DNA of 64,000 bases from Streptomyces seoulensis (lineage in GTDB: Bacteria; Actinomycetota; Actinomycetes; Streptomycetales; Streptomycetaceae): contig CP054936.1 in the NCBI GenBank assembly GCA_013364255.1, forward strand, positions 7,086,353 to 7,150,352, in the 5' to 3' direction. The stretch's first letter is position 1. The number at the start of each line of letters is the position of its first letter. The notes beneath the pieces were generated by a model. It saw only the letters and a program-made list of their open reading frames with translations. It made no database searches and was not told the DNA's origin. The position numbers and the translations under genes were made by a program. This document shows positions 7,662-16,031 of the stretch, piece by piece.

Positions 7662-8693
7662 TCACCCGCTCGGTGGCTCGGAGCCCGGCTCCGCCGTCGC
7701 GCCGGAAACCGGCTCGGGCTCACCCGCGGGGCCGGGTTCCGGTCCGGGTCCGGTTCCCGGGTCCGGCTCGGTCTCGCGTGCGGCGGCGTCGGCGGCGGCC
7801 CGTACGGGGGTGACGGAGGCGGGGTCGGCGGCCGGGCGCGCCGGGGTGAAGGGCTTGGAGCCGTTGGCGAGCGGCCTCGGCGGCTCGGGCTCGGGGGCCG
7901 GCGCCGGTGCGGGCGCCGGTGCTCCCGGCGCCGGCTGCTGGGCCTTCTCCAGGAAGCGCAGCAGCTCCACCGGGAAGGGCAGCACCAGGGTGGAGTTCTT
8001 CTCGGTGGCCACGGCGGTCACCGTCTGGAGCAGGCGCAGTTGCAGCGCGGCGGGCGTGTCCGCCATCTGCTGCGCGGCCTCGGCGAGCTTCCTGGACGCC
8101 TGGAGCTCGGCGTCCGCGTTGATGATCCGGGCCCGCCGCTCCCGGTCGGCCTCGGCCTGCCGGGCCATGGAGCGCTTCATCGTGTCCGGCAGGGACACGT
8201 CCTTGATCTCGACGCGGTCGATCTGCACGCCCCAGCCGATGGCCGGGCTGTCGATCATCAGCTCAAGGCCCTGGTTGAGCTTCTCCCGGTTGGACAGCAG
8301 GTCGTCCAGGTCGCTCTTGCCGATGATCGAACGCAGCGAGGTCTGCGCCATCTGGGACACCGCGAACCGGTAGTCCTCCACCTGGATGACGGCGTTGCCC
8401 GCGTCGACCACCTTGAAGTAGACGACCGCGTCCACCCGCACGGTCACGTTGTCCCGGGTGATGCCCTCCTGGGCGGGGATCGGCAGCGTGACGATCTGCA
8501 TGTTGACCTTGTAGAGCCGGTCGACGAACGGCACGATCATCGTGAAGCCCGGCGAGCGCACCGTCCCGGCGAACCGGCCGAGCCGCAGCACCACCCCGCG
8601 CTCGTACTGTTTGACGACCCGCGCCGCCCCGGCCACGTACACGAGCCCGGCACAGCCGGCGGCAATCACGGCGGTCAGTACGTCCTCGACCAT
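7662..8693 (-). CDS. Slipin / SPFH (band 7) membrane protein
   Basis: 343 residues from ATG 8693, with GAGGAG eight bases upstream; the much longer open frame upstream is a shadow. One N-terminal membrane helix (LTAVIAAGCAGLVYVAGA), then a stomatin-like SPFH domain: QYERGVVLRLGRFAGTVRSPGFTMIVPFVD, ITRDNVTVRVDAVVYFKV, DLDDLLSNREKLNQGLE and VEIKDVSLPDTMKRSM. The C-terminal coiled region holds ERRARIINADAELQASRKLAEAA. The last about 85 residues are Pro/Ala/Glu-rich and disordered. SPFH proteins form ring-like scaffolds in membrane microdomains. No adjacent NfeD-type protease gene is seen, which would be the usual partner. Confidence 0.9.
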   Translation of the reverse strand: MVEDVLTAVIAAGCAGLVYVAGAARVVKQYERGVVLRLGRFAGTVRSPGFTMIVPFVDRLYKVNMQIVTLPIPAQEGITRDNVTVRVDAVVYFKVVDAGNAVIQVEDYRFAVSQMAQTSLRSIIGKSDLDDLLSNREKLNQGLELMIDSPAIGWGVQIDRVEIKDVSLPDTMKRSMARQAEADRERRARIINADAELQASRKLAEAAQQMADTPAALQLRLLQTVTAVATEKNSTLVLPFPVELLRFLEKAQQPAPGAPAPAPAPAPEPEPPRPLANGSKPFTPARPAADPASVTPVRAAADAAARETEPDPGTGPGPEPGPAGEPEPVSGATAEPGSEPPSG

Positions 8694-8840
8694 GATGACG
8701 ACTCCTCGACCAGTCGCCCACGCGCCCGATCCGGCGCCTGCCTCCACGATAGGCCCGCCCCGACGGCCCGGTCGACCCGTCGGAGCACGGCGGGCGGAAC
8801 GGCCGGACCGGGCGCCCGCGGCGAGCCGCCCGGCCCGCGG

Positions 8841-8888
8841 CCGTACGCCGCCGCCCCGGTGGACGGCGTCCGGGGCGGCGGCGTACGG
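8841..8888 (-). terminator. Strong hairpin after the SulP gene
   Basis: Perfect 19-bp inverted repeat (8841-8859 and 8870-8888) with a 10-base loop, 35 bp downstream of the SulP stop codon. There is no T-tract, as is common in Streptomyces terminators. Confidence 0.75.
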
Positions 8889-8923
8889 GGCGGTACGGGG
8901 CGGCGGAGCCCGGCGCGGCGCCC

Positions 8924-10429
8924 TCAGCCCGGCGGAGCCGGCAGCCGCGCCGGTTCCGTGCTCAGCTTCACCGGCTCGGTGCCCGCCGCGCTGTGCCGCT
9001 CGGCCCAGGTCTCCAGCGCCAGGCGGCAGGCGTGGTCCAAGTGGTGCAGCCCGGCCAGATGCAGCTCGACGGGCCGGTCCTGGGGCAGCGCCTCCAGGCT
9101 GTCGAGGATCCGGGGCAGCCGCAGGAAGGTCGCGTTGCCCGACAGGTACGCCTGCACCGGCCCCGCGCCCTTGTCGACGACCTCCAGCCGCACGTGCGAG
9201 GCGTCCCAGGCGGTCTTGGCCACCGACAGGGCCAGACCGATCAGCACCCCCTCGAACATGTTCACCAGGACGATCGACACGGCCGTGGCCACCAGGATCA
9301 CCGCCTCGCCCCGGTGCCCCCGCCACAGCGACGCCAGCCGGCGGAACGGGATGAGCTTCCAGCCCGCGTGCACGAGGATGCCCGCGAGCGCGGGCAGGGG
9401 TATGAGCGCCAGCGCGGAGGGCAGTAGGGCCGCGAACACCAGCAGCCACACCCCGTGCAGCACCCGCGAGGTCTTGGTGCGGGCGCCGGCCTGGACGTTG
9501 GCGGAGCTGCGCACGATCACCGCGGTCATCGGCAGCGCGCCGAGCAGCCCGCACACGGTGTTGCCCGCGCCCTGGGCCAGCAGTTCCTTGTCGTACCGGG
9601 TGCGCGGCCCGTCGTGCAGCCGGTCCACGGCCGCCGCGCTGAACAGGCTCTCCGCGGAGGCGATGAGGGTGAAGGCGGCGATGGTGCCGTAGATCGCGGG
9701 GTCGGCCAGCGCGCCGAAGGCCGCGGCGCCGGGCGGCTGGACCGCGTCGAGCAGCCCCCGCACCTGGACCGTGGCCACCGGCAGGTCGAGCAGCCGGGAG
9801 ACGAGCGCGGCCAGCAGCACCGCGACGAGCGCCCCCGGCACCGCCCGCGCCCGCCGGGGCAGCCGCGGCCACAGCACCAGCACGGCGACGGTGCCCGCGC
9901 CGATCGCGAGCGAGGCGGGCGCCCGGGTCCCGGCGAGCGCGTCGAGCAGCGCCCCCGGAAGCCCGGTGATCTTGTCGATGCCGGAGGCCGGGGCGCGCAG
10001 TCCGGCCGCCGCGTACAGCTGGCCCGCGATGATCACGAGGCCGATGCCGGCCAGCATGCCCTCGACCACCGACACCGAGATGGCCCGGAACCAGCGGCCC
10101 AGCCGCAGCGCGCCCATGGCGAGCTGGAGCAGCCCGGCGGCCAGCACGAGCACGCCGAGCGCGGGCAGGCCGAACGCGCGGACGGCCTCGAACACCAGCA
10201 CCGTCAGCCCGGCGGCCGGACCGGACACCTGGAGGCTGCTGCCCGGGAGCAGGCCGGTGACGATGCCGCCCACGATGCCGGTGACCAGCCCGAGTTCGGC
10301 CGGCACCCCGGAGGCGACGGCCACGCCGACGCACAGCGGCAGCGCGACCAGGAAGACGACGAGGGAGGCGGCGAAGTCCTGCCGCAGGAAGGGGAACCTG
10401 CCCCGCGGCGTCGGCACGGCGGCGCTCAC
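8924..10429 (-). CDS. SulP family anion transporter (probable bicarbonate/sulfate)
   Basis: 501 residues from GTG 10429. The start codon overlaps the stop of the carbonic anhydrase gene (GTGA), so translation is probably coupled. The protein has 10-14 hydrophobic helices, beginning DFAASLVVFLVALPLCVGVAVASGVPAELGL and SLQVSGPAAGLTVLVF, the conserved SulP N-terminal signature, and a weak STAS-like C-terminus after residue 415. SulP members paired with carbonic anhydrase are generally considered bicarbonate transporters; sulfate or another anion cannot be excluded. The hairpin following it ends the operon. Confidence 0.88.
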   Translation of the reverse strand: MSAAVPTPRGRFPFLRQDFAASLVVFLVALPLCVGVAVASGVPAELGLVTGIVGGIVTGLLPGSSLQVSGPAAGLTVLVFEAVRAFGLPALGVLVLAAGLLQLAMGALRLGRWFRAISVSVVEGMLAGIGLVIIAGQLYAAAGLRAPASGIDKITGLPGALLDALAGTRAPASLAIGAGTVAVLVLWPRLPRRARAVPGALVAVLLAALVSRLLDLPVATVQVRGLLDAVQPPGAAAFGALADPAIYGTIAAFTLIASAESLFSAAAVDRLHDGPRTRYDKELLAQGAGNTVCGLLGALPMTAVIVRSSANVQAGARTKTSRVLHGVWLLVFAALLPSALALIPLPALAGILVHAGWKLIPFRRLASLWRGHRGEAVILVATAVSIVLVNMFEGVLIGLALSVAKTAWDASHVRLEVVDKGAGPVQAYLSGNATFLRLPRILDSLEALPQDRPVELHLAGLHHLDHACRLALETWAERHSAAGTEPVKLSTEPARLPAPPG

Positions 10430-11001
10430 AGCGCCGTGAACAGGTCGGACTGCGGCCGGTGCGCGAGGACGGCGCCCGTGTGCACCTCGTAGTACCAGGC
10501 GTGCAGGTTCAGCACGCCGTCCGCGAGCTTGCGCTCCACGCACGGGTACGAGCGCAGCCGCAGCACCTGGGCCAGGACGTGGCTCTGCACGGCCTCGGCC
10601 ACGCACGGGTCCTCGGCCGGCCCGGTCGGCAGCGGCGTCGCGCCGGTCAGCCAGTCGCGCACGGCCGGTACGGCGTCGAGGTCGTCGCCGCGCACCAGCG
10701 CGCCCACGGCGCCGCAGTGCGAGTGGCCGCAGACGACGACGTCGCGCACGCCGAGCACCTGCACGGCGTACTCGATGGTGGCCGTCTCGCCGCTGGGGCG
10801 GTCGGCGTACGGGGGCACGATGTTGCCCGCGGTGCGCAGCTCGAACAGCTCGCCGGGCCGGGTGCCGGTGATCAGGGCCGGGACGACCCGGGAGTCGGAA
10901 CAGGTGATGAACAGGACCTCGGGGGACTGGCCGGCGGCGAGTGCGGCGAACTCCTCGGGGCGCTGTCCGAACGTACGGGCGTTGTCGATGAGGGGTTGCA
11001 T
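10426..11001 (-). CDS. Beta-class carbonic anhydrase
   Basis: 191 residues from ATG 11001, with AGGAGG six bases upstream. Interconverts carbon dioxide and bicarbonate. The zinc ligands Cys34 (CSDSR), His93 and Cys96 (CGHSHCG) and the Asp36/Arg38 dyad are all present, with the helix LRTAGNIVPPY between them. Length and motifs fit beta-carbonic anhydrase. It overlaps the SulP gene by 4 bp and follows a small secreted-protein gene, suggesting a unit that makes and moves bicarbonate. Confidence 0.95.
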   Translation of the reverse strand: MQPLIDNARTFGQRPEEFAALAAGQSPEVLFITCSDSRVVPALITGTRPGELFELRTAGNIVPPYADRPSGETATIEYAVQVLGVRDVVVCGHSHCGAVGALVRGDDLDAVPAVRDWLTGATPLPTGPAEDPCVAEAVQSHVLAQVLRLRSYPCVERKLADGVLNLHAWYYEVHTGAVLAHRPQSDLFTAL

Positions 11002-11183
11002 GAGGCTCCTCCTGGCGCGCGGCGGGGCGCGCGTCGGGCGTGCACGACTGAAGTGGGGGAGAGGATCGCTGAGGTGCGGCAGCCGGCCGCCGGGGTGCGG
11101 CAGGGACTGCCTGAGGTGTCGTGGCGGGCTGCTGAGGTGTGACGGTGGACCGCCGCCGGGGTGGAAACGGACCGCCCGGCCGT

Positions 11184-11585
11184 TCAGTGGCGGAAGACCT
11201 GGAGCGCGGCCGGGGTGCGGCCGGGCACCGGTCTCGGTGCGCGGGAACACGCGGCGCCGGCCGTCGCCGCCTCGTGGGCGGCGGCACGGCCGGGCGCGGG
11301 CGCGGGGCGCCCGGCGGGTCGGGGGCCCGGATCGTGGGCCCGGTGGCGGTCGCGGGTGCGCAGCGGACCGGCGGGGCCGACGCCGGTGGGGTCGCACGCG
11401 CGGGAGGCGGCGCGTTCCTCACGTGGCGCGGCGCCGGTGGGCGCCGTCGGCGGCCGGTCCTCGGCCCGGACGGGACCGAATGCCTGTGCGGACGCGAAGG
11501 ACGGAGCGGGCGCGAGGAAGGCGAGCGCCAGCAGTGCGGCGGCGAGGAGCGCGAGCGCGGTCCTGGCCGTGGTGCCTCGTCCCAT
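11184..11585 (-). CDS. Small secreted hypothetical protein
   Basis: 133 residues. ATG 11585 has a GGAGG ribosome site; the N-terminus is a clear signal peptide (TALALLAAALLALAFLAPAPSFA) cleaved near residue 33. The mature part is Pro/Arg/Ala-rich and has two or three Cys, no known domain, and looks disordered. It is the first gene downstream of the 11-bp direct repeats and lies 182 bp upstream of the carbonic anhydrase gene, so it may lead that operon. Coding is supported by signal peptide and ribosome site only. Confidence 0.5.
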   Translation of the reverse strand: MGRGTTARTALALLAAALLALAFLAPAPSFASAQAFGPVRAEDRPPTAPTGAAPREERAASRACDPTGVGPAGPLRTRDRHRAHDPGPRPAGRPAPAPGRAAAHEAATAGAACSRAPRPVPGRTPAALQVFRH

Positions 11586-11615
11586 GCGCCCCCCTCCGCC
11601 CGCCCGATGTCTCTC

Positions 11616-11648
11616 GTAACGACCAAGAATTGGTCAACGAATGGTCAA
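11616..11648 (-). promoter_or_regulatory. Three 11-bp direct repeats, candidate activator box with embedded -35 elements
   Basis: On the plus strand the units are GTAACGACCAA (divergent), GAATTGGTCAA and CGAATGGTCAA. On the minus strand the last two read TTGACC every 11 bp, and GTTGACC differs from the PhoP-box unit GTTCACC at one base. The inner unit could be a -35 (TTGACC, 11637-11632) with a weak -10 (GAGACA) after 17 bp. An 11-bp period is typical of OmpR/SARP-type binding sites. GACCAA-GAA-TTGGTC within it is also a perfect dyad. Confidence 0.5.
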
Positions 11649-11687
11649 GAGACACGGTAGCGGTGCGGAGTCGTTTGCTGGGTTAAC

Positions 11688-11702
11688 ACCACGTTACGTG
11701 GT
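11688..11702. promoter_or_regulatory. Perfect short dyad ACCACG-TTA-CGTGGT
   Basis: Six-base arms around a three-base centre in the intergenic region between ZapE and the secreted-protein gene, about 100 bp upstream of the latter's start. Possible operator; no regulator gene is adjacent. Confidence 0.35.
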
Positions 11703-11783
11703 CGACTGCGCCCGAAAAGTGAGGGTTGTTTGGCGAGAACCGATCTCCGGGCCCGGCCTCGGACTCCCTTCCGGGTCCCGGAC

Positions 11784-11813
11784 CCCCGGCCGGGACGGCC
11801 GGGACGGCCGGGG
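11784..11813 (-). terminator. Hairpin directly after the ZapE-type ATPase gene
   Basis: CCCCGGCCG at 11784-11792 pairs with CGGCCGGGG at 11805-11813 across a 12-base loop that is itself GC-rich. It ends one base before the stop codon of the minus-strand gene. Confidence 0.6.
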
Positions 11814-11814
11814 C

Positions 11815-12918
11815 TCAGGACTCCTGGACGAGTCCCTTGGCGTCCCGGGCGAGCGCGGTCAGCCGGGATATCGCGCGGAAGTACTTCTTGCGGTAGCCGC
11901 CGTTCAGCATCTCCTCGCTGAACAGCCGGTCGAAGGGCGCCCCGGAGGCGAGGACGGGAACCTCGCGGTCGTAGAGGCGGTCGGCGAGCACGACCAGCCG
12001 CAGCGCGGTCGACTGGTCCGGCACCGGCCGCACACCGGTCAGGCAGACCGCCCCGAGACCGTCGGTCAGCGCGCCGTAGCGGCTCGGGTGCACCTTGGCC
12101 AGGTGGTCCAGGAGCTGCGGGAAGGCGTCCAGCGAGGCGTTCTCGGTGGCGTGGGCCGCCTGCGTCACCTGCTCGTCGGTGAACGGCGCCGGCGCCTCGG
12201 GCAGCCCCCGGTGGCGGTAGTCCTCGCCGTCGATGCGCAGCGCCCGGAAGTGCGCGGACAGGCCCTGGATCTCGCGCAGGAAGTCGGCTGCCGCGAACCG
12301 GCCCTCGCCGAGCTTGCCCGGCAGCGTGTTGGAGGTGGCGGCCAGCGCCACGCCCGCGTCGACCAGACGGCCCAGCAGCGTCGAGACGAGCACCGTGTCG
12401 CCCGGGTCGTCCAGCTCGAACTCGTCGATGCACAGCAGCCGGTGGCCGGACAGGGTCTCGACCGTCTTCTGGAAGCCCAGGGCGCCGACGAGGTTGGTCA
12501 GCTCCACGAACGTGCCGAACGCCTTGCGGGCGGGCTCGGCCGGGGTGGCGTGCCACAGGGAGGCCAGCAGGTGGGTCTTGCCGACGCCGTAGCCGCCGTC
12601 GAGGTAGACCCCGCGCGGGCCGGCCGGCGCCTTGGCGGCCCTGCCGCGCCCGAAACCGAACAGACCGCGTCTGGCCCCGCCCGCCGGCGCCCCGTCGAGC
12701 CCGGCGGCGAACCCCTCCAGGACCCGCACCGCCTCGGTCTGGCTGGGCTGGTTCGGGTCCGGAAGGTACGTCGCGAAGCGCACCGCGTCGAAGCGCGGCG
12801 GCGGCACCATCTCGGCGACCAGCCGGTCCGCCGGTACGTGCGGCTCGCGGGCGCACAGGGAGAGCGGGGCGGCTTCGGTCACGGGGCTGGTCCCGGCGGC
12901 GGCTGTGGAAGAGGACAC
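11815..12918 (-). CDS. zapE: ZapE/AFG1-type cell division ATPase
   Basis: 367 residues from GTG 12918 (GGGGA just upstream); ATG at 12957 is in frame but would overlap the opposite gene's start. AAA-type ATPase of the AFG1/ZapE family. Visible motifs: Walker A GGYGVGKTHLLAS, GTFVELTNLVGALGFQKTVETLSGHR, Walker B LLCIDEFELDDPGD, sensor 1 ALAATSNTLP and a C-terminal region GAPFDRLFSEEMLNGGYRKKYFRA. E. coli ZapE acts at the division ring; the actinobacterial role is not established. Divergent from the RibD-like gene with only 37 bp between chosen starts, so promoters must overlap the coding ends. Confidence 0.88.
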   Translation of the reverse strand: MSSSTAAAGTSPVTEAAPLSLCAREPHVPADRLVAEMVPPPRFDAVRFATYLPDPNQPSQTEAVRVLEGFAAGLDGAPAGGARRGLFGFGRGRAAKAPAGPRGVYLDGGYGVGKTHLLASLWHATPAEPARKAFGTFVELTNLVGALGFQKTVETLSGHRLLCIDEFELDDPGDTVLVSTLLGRLVDAGVALAATSNTLPGKLGEGRFAAADFLREIQGLSAHFRALRIDGEDYRHRGLPEAPAPFTDEQVTQAAHATENASLDAFPQLLDHLAKVHPSRYGALTDGLGAVCLTGVRPVPDQSTALRLVVLADRLYDREVPVLASGAPFDRLFSEEMLNGGYRKKYFRAISRLTALARDAKGLVQES

Positions 12919-12955
12919 GGTTCCCCATGGTAAGCGGCGTGGAACACTGCACGGC

Positions 12956-13765
12956 ATGCGACGCCTGTTCCCTGTGACCGACCGAACACCAGCCGAGGAC
13001 CCGGGCCCGGCCCCCGCTGCCGACGCCCTCGTGGACCGGGAGTGGTCCCTCGCCGAGCTGGCCGCCGCCTACGCCTACCCCGCGCCCGGACCCGACGGCG
13101 ACGTGCCGTGGCTGCGGGCCAACATGGTCTCCACGCTGGACGGCGCCGCCCAGCACGAGGGCCGCTCGCAGCCCATCTCCAGCGCCGCCGACATGCGGAT
13201 CTTCGGCACCCTGCGGGCGCTGGCCGACGTGGTGGTGGTCGGCGCCGAGACCGTACGGCAGGAGGGGTACCGGCCGGCCCGCGCGCGCGAGGAGTTCGCG
13301 GCGCCGCGCGCGGCGGCCGGGCAGGGGCCGGCCCCTGCCATCGCGGTCGTCACCGCCGGTCTGGAGCTGGACTTCTCGCTCCCGCTGTTCACCTCGCCGC
13401 TGGTGCCCACGCTGATCCTGACCGGCGCGGCCGCGCATCCGGACCGGATCGCCGAGGCCGAGCGGGCGGGCGCGCGGGTGCTGATCGCCGGGGACGGCGT
13501 CGGCGTCGACCCGGTGCGCGCGGTGCGGGCCCTGGCCGAGCTGGGCCACACCCGTCTGCTCACCGAGGGCGGGCCGCGGCTGCTCGGCCAGCTGGTGGCC
13601 TCGGAGGTCCTCGACGAGCTGTGTCTGACCGTCTCCCCGATGCTCACCGCGGGCAGCGCCCAGCGGATCGCCGGCGGCCCCGCGGTCGCCGTCCCGCACC
13701 GCTTCGCCCTCGCCTCCCTGCTGGAGGAGGAGGGCTTCCTGTTCAGCAGCTACCGGCGGCTCTGA
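12956..13765 (+). CDS. Pyrimidine reductase family protein (RibD C-terminal domain-like)
   Basis: 269 residues. NADPH-dependent reductase fold related to the reductase half of RibD and to dihydrofolate reductase. Motifs: WLRANMVSTLDGAAQ (substrate side), SSAADMRIFGTLRALADVVVVGAETVRQEGY (dinucleotide binding) and LLTEGGPRLLGQL (the ribityl-phosphate loop). The deaminase half of RibD is missing, so the reaction in vivo is uncertain; a stand-alone riboflavin-pathway reductase is one option. The stop codon lies inside the first of four 23-bp repeats. Confidence 0.82.
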   Translation: MRRLFPVTDRTPAEDPGPAPAADALVDREWSLAELAAAYAYPAPGPDGDVPWLRANMVSTLDGAAQHEGRSQPISSAADMRIFGTLRALADVVVVGAETVRQEGYRPARAREEFAAPRAAAGQGPAPAIAVVTAGLELDFSLPLFTSPLVPTLILTGAAAHPDRIAEAERAGARVLIAGDGVGVDPVRAVRALAELGHTRLLTEGGPRLLGQLVASEVLDELCLTVSPMLTAGSAQRIAGGPAVAVPHRFALASLLEEEGFLFSSYRRL

Positions 13766-13853
13766 GACCGAGCGAGCTGCGCCCCTCAGACCGAGCGACC
13801 GGCGCCCCTGAGACTGAGCGATGGGCGCTCCTGAGCCCGGCCGAGGGCGCGTC
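13762..13853 (+). repeat. Four tandem 23-bp repeats at the end of the RibD-like gene
   Basis: Units start at 13762, 13785, 13808 and 13831. The first three share CT(G/C)AGAC(C/T)GAGCGA; the fourth is degraded. The period is not a multiple of three and the first unit contains the stop codon, so the array is non-coding apart from its first bases. Confidence 0.85.
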
Positions 13854-13943
13854 CGGCGCCGCCGGGCTCGCGGGCGCACTCGACGCCGCCGTCGCGCCCG
13901 AGCGCGCGCCCCGGCGCGAAGCGCGCGGAGTCCGCCATTCCGC

Positions 13944-13966
13944 CTACTTGGCGACGGGTACACCAA
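13944..13966. promoter_or_regulatory. Dyad ACTTGG-N11-CCAAGT upstream of the 157-residue acidic protein gene
   Basis: Six-base perfect arms at 13944-13949 and 13961-13966, in the 312-bp gap 13766-14077. The gap otherwise holds the 23-bp repeats and GC-rich sequence without a convincing gene. The dyad could be an operator; TTGGCG inside its left arm could be a -35 element. Confidence 0.3.
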
Positions 13967-14077
13967 GTCCCGGCGATACGCGTGCGATCACGGGGCAGGA
14001 TGGTTTCTGCGGGGGCTGGTTCCGGCCCGCGGAGGCAGCGAGAGGGCGAGGAGCCCTCGGAGGAGAGAGGGCGCCTG

Positions 14078-14551
14078 GTGTTCACAAGCGTACTGATGAT
14101 CGAGAAGGCCCTGACATCCGCCGACGTGGAGTTCGTCACCACCCTGCACGGGGACGAGGAGGTCTTCTTCCACGTGCTGCTCCAGCCCCGCGGCGACCAG
14201 GCCGACCGGCTCCTTCGGGCCATCGACGACATCGCGCTCGGCGAGATCGACGAGGCGGCCCGCGAGGGCGAGACCCCGGAGGGCGAGGAGGCCAAGGGCC
14301 AGGGCGAGCAGGCCCTGGACGTGTCCCTGCGGGCGCTGCGCGCGGCCGGCGGCGAGGCCGCGGGCCGGCTCGTCGAGGACCAGCCGCTGGACGCCCTGAA
14401 GGCCCTGGTCGCCGAGGTCGGCGCCGACGAGGTGATCGTCCTGACCGACCCGCACTACGTGGAGGAGTTCTTCCACCGCGACTGGGCCTCCCGCGCCCGC
14501 CACCAGGTCGGCGTACCGGTCCTGAAGCTGTTCTCGCACAGCAAGGCTTAG
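14078..14551 (+). CDS. Acidic conserved actinobacterial protein of unknown function
   Basis: 157 residues from GTG 14078, which has GGAGGAGAG upstream; ATG 14096 is an in-frame alternative. The protein is alpha/beta, strongly acidic in the middle (EIDEAAREGETPEGEEAKGQGEQ), and ends KALVAEVGADEVIVLTDPHYVEEFFHRDWASRARHQVGVPVLKLF, which resembles a nucleotide-binding universal-stress-like half. Databases often label this family indole-3-glycerol phosphate synthase, but no TrpC active-site motif is present and I do not support that name. It lies 74 bp upstream of murC in the same direction. Confidence 0.72.
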   Translation: MFTSVLMIEKALTSADVEFVTTLHGDEEVFFHVLLQPRGDQADRLLRAIDDIALGEIDEAAREGETPEGEEAKGQGEQALDVSLRALRAAGGEAAGRLVEDQPLDALKALVAEVGADEVIVLTDPHYVEEFFHRDWASRARHQVGVPVLKLFSHSKA

Positions 14552-14625
14552 GCTTGGGCGGCGCCCCCGCGCAGGCGGCGCGCGCACCGTCGTACCGCAG
14601 CCGCACCACCTGGGGAGAAAAGCGC

Positions 14626-16017
14626 ATGGCACCCGGCCTTCCTACCGCCATGGACCGACCGCACTTCATCGGCATCGGCGGCGCCGGGATGTCGGGGATC
14701 GCCAAGATCCTCGCCCAGCGCGGCGCAAGGGTCGCGGGCAGCGACGCCAAGGACTCCGCGACCGCCGAGGCGCTGCGCGCCCAGGGCGCCACCGTGCACG
14801 TCGGGCACGCGGCCGAGCACCTCGCCGACGACGCGAGCTGCGTCGTCGTCTCCTCGGCGATCCGCCAGGACAATCCCGAGCTGGTCCGCGCCGCCGAACT
14901 GGGCATCCCGGCCGTGCACCGTTCCGACGCCCTGGCCGCCCTGATGGCGGGCCTGCGCCCGATCGCGGTGGCCGGCACCCACGGCAAGACGACCACCACC
15001 TCCATGCTGGCCGTCTCCCTCACCGCGCTGGGCCTGAGCCCGTCGTACGCCATCGGCGGCGACCTGGACGCCCCCGGCTCCAACGCGCTGCACGGCACCG
15101 GCGACATCTTCGTCGCCGAGGCGGACGAGTCGGACCGCAGCTTCCACAAGTACGCCCCCGAGGTCGCCATCGTCCTCAACGTCGAGCTGGACCACCACGC
15201 CAACTACGCCTCGATGGACGAGATCTACGAGTCCTTCGAGACCTTCGCCGGGAAGATCGTCCCCGGCGGCACGCTGGTGATCGCCGCCGACCACGACGGC
15301 GCCCGTGAGCTGACCCGGCGCCTGGCCGGCTCGGTGCGCACGGTGACGTACGGCGAGTCCGCCGACGCCGACGTGCGGATCCTGTCCGTCGTGCCGCAGG
15401 GCCTGAAGAGCGAGGTCACCGTGCTGCTCGACGGCGCCGAGCTGACCTTCGCGGTCTCCGTGCCCGGCCGCCACTACGCGCACAACGCCGTCGCCGCCCT
15501 GGCCGCCGGCGTGTCCCTCGGCATCCCGGCCGCCGAGCTGGCCCCCGCCCTGGCCGCCTACACCGGCGTCAAGCGGCGGCTCCAGCTCAAGGGCGAGGCC
15601 GCCGGCGTCCAGGTGATCGACTCCTACGCCCACCACCCCACCGAGATGACCGCCGACCTGGAGGCGATGCGGGCCGCGGCCGGCGACGCCCGGATCCTGG
15701 TCGTCTTCCAGCCGCACCTGTTCTCCCGCACCCAGGAGCTGGGCAAGGAGATGGGCCAGGCGCTGACCCTCGCCGACGCCTCCGCCGTGCTGGCCGTCTA
15801 CCCGGCCCGCGAGGACCCGATCCCGGGCGTCACCAGCGAGCTGATCATCGAGGCCGCCCGGGCCGCCGGCGCCGACGTCACGGCCGTCCACGACAAGGCC
15901 GAGGTCCCGGACGTGGTCGCGGGAATGGCGAAGGCCGGTGATCTCGTTCTCACCATGGGCGCGGGCGATGTCACCGACCTCGGTCCGCGCATCCTGGACC
16001 GACTCACTGAGAACTGA
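14626..16017 (+). CDS. murC: UDP-N-acetylmuramate--L-alanine ligase
   Basis: 463 residues; ATG preceded by GGGGAG. Adds L-Ala to UDP-MurNAc in the cytoplasmic steps of peptidoglycan synthesis, using ATP. Three Mur-ligase domains can be read: UDP-sugar binding HFIGIGGAGMSG (13-24), ATP loop GTHGKTT (117-123), EADESD and LNVELDHHANY in the central domain, and the C-terminal domain with IDSYAHHPTEM and VVFQPHLFSRT. Length matches MurC. It stands outside the usual dcw cluster, as expected for Streptomyces, and is followed 14 bp later by msrB. Confidence 0.97.
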   Translation: MAPGLPTAMDRPHFIGIGGAGMSGIAKILAQRGARVAGSDAKDSATAEALRAQGATVHVGHAAEHLADDASCVVVSSAIRQDNPELVRAAELGIPAVHRSDALAALMAGLRPIAVAGTHGKTTTTSMLAVSLTALGLSPSYAIGGDLDAPGSNALHGTGDIFVAEADESDRSFHKYAPEVAIVLNVELDHHANYASMDEIYESFETFAGKIVPGGTLVIAADHDGARELTRRLAGSVRTVTYGESADADVRILSVVPQGLKSEVTVLLDGAELTFAVSVPGRHYAHNAVAALAAGVSLGIPAAELAPALAAYTGVKRRLQLKGEAAGVQVIDSYAHHPTEMTADLEAMRAAAGDARILVVFQPHLFSRTQELGKEMGQALTLADASAVLAVYPAREDPIPGVTSELIIEAARAAGADVTAVHDKAEVPDVVAGMAKAGDLVLTMGAGDVTDLGPRILDRLTEN

Positions 16018-16031
16018 GGGGCTGAGGGCTC

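Noticed and set aside
14078..14551. Indole-3-glycerol phosphate synthase label for the acidic protein
   Set aside because: The TrpC catalytic Lys/Glu motifs and barrel length (about 260 residues) are absent; the label is probably an inherited database error.
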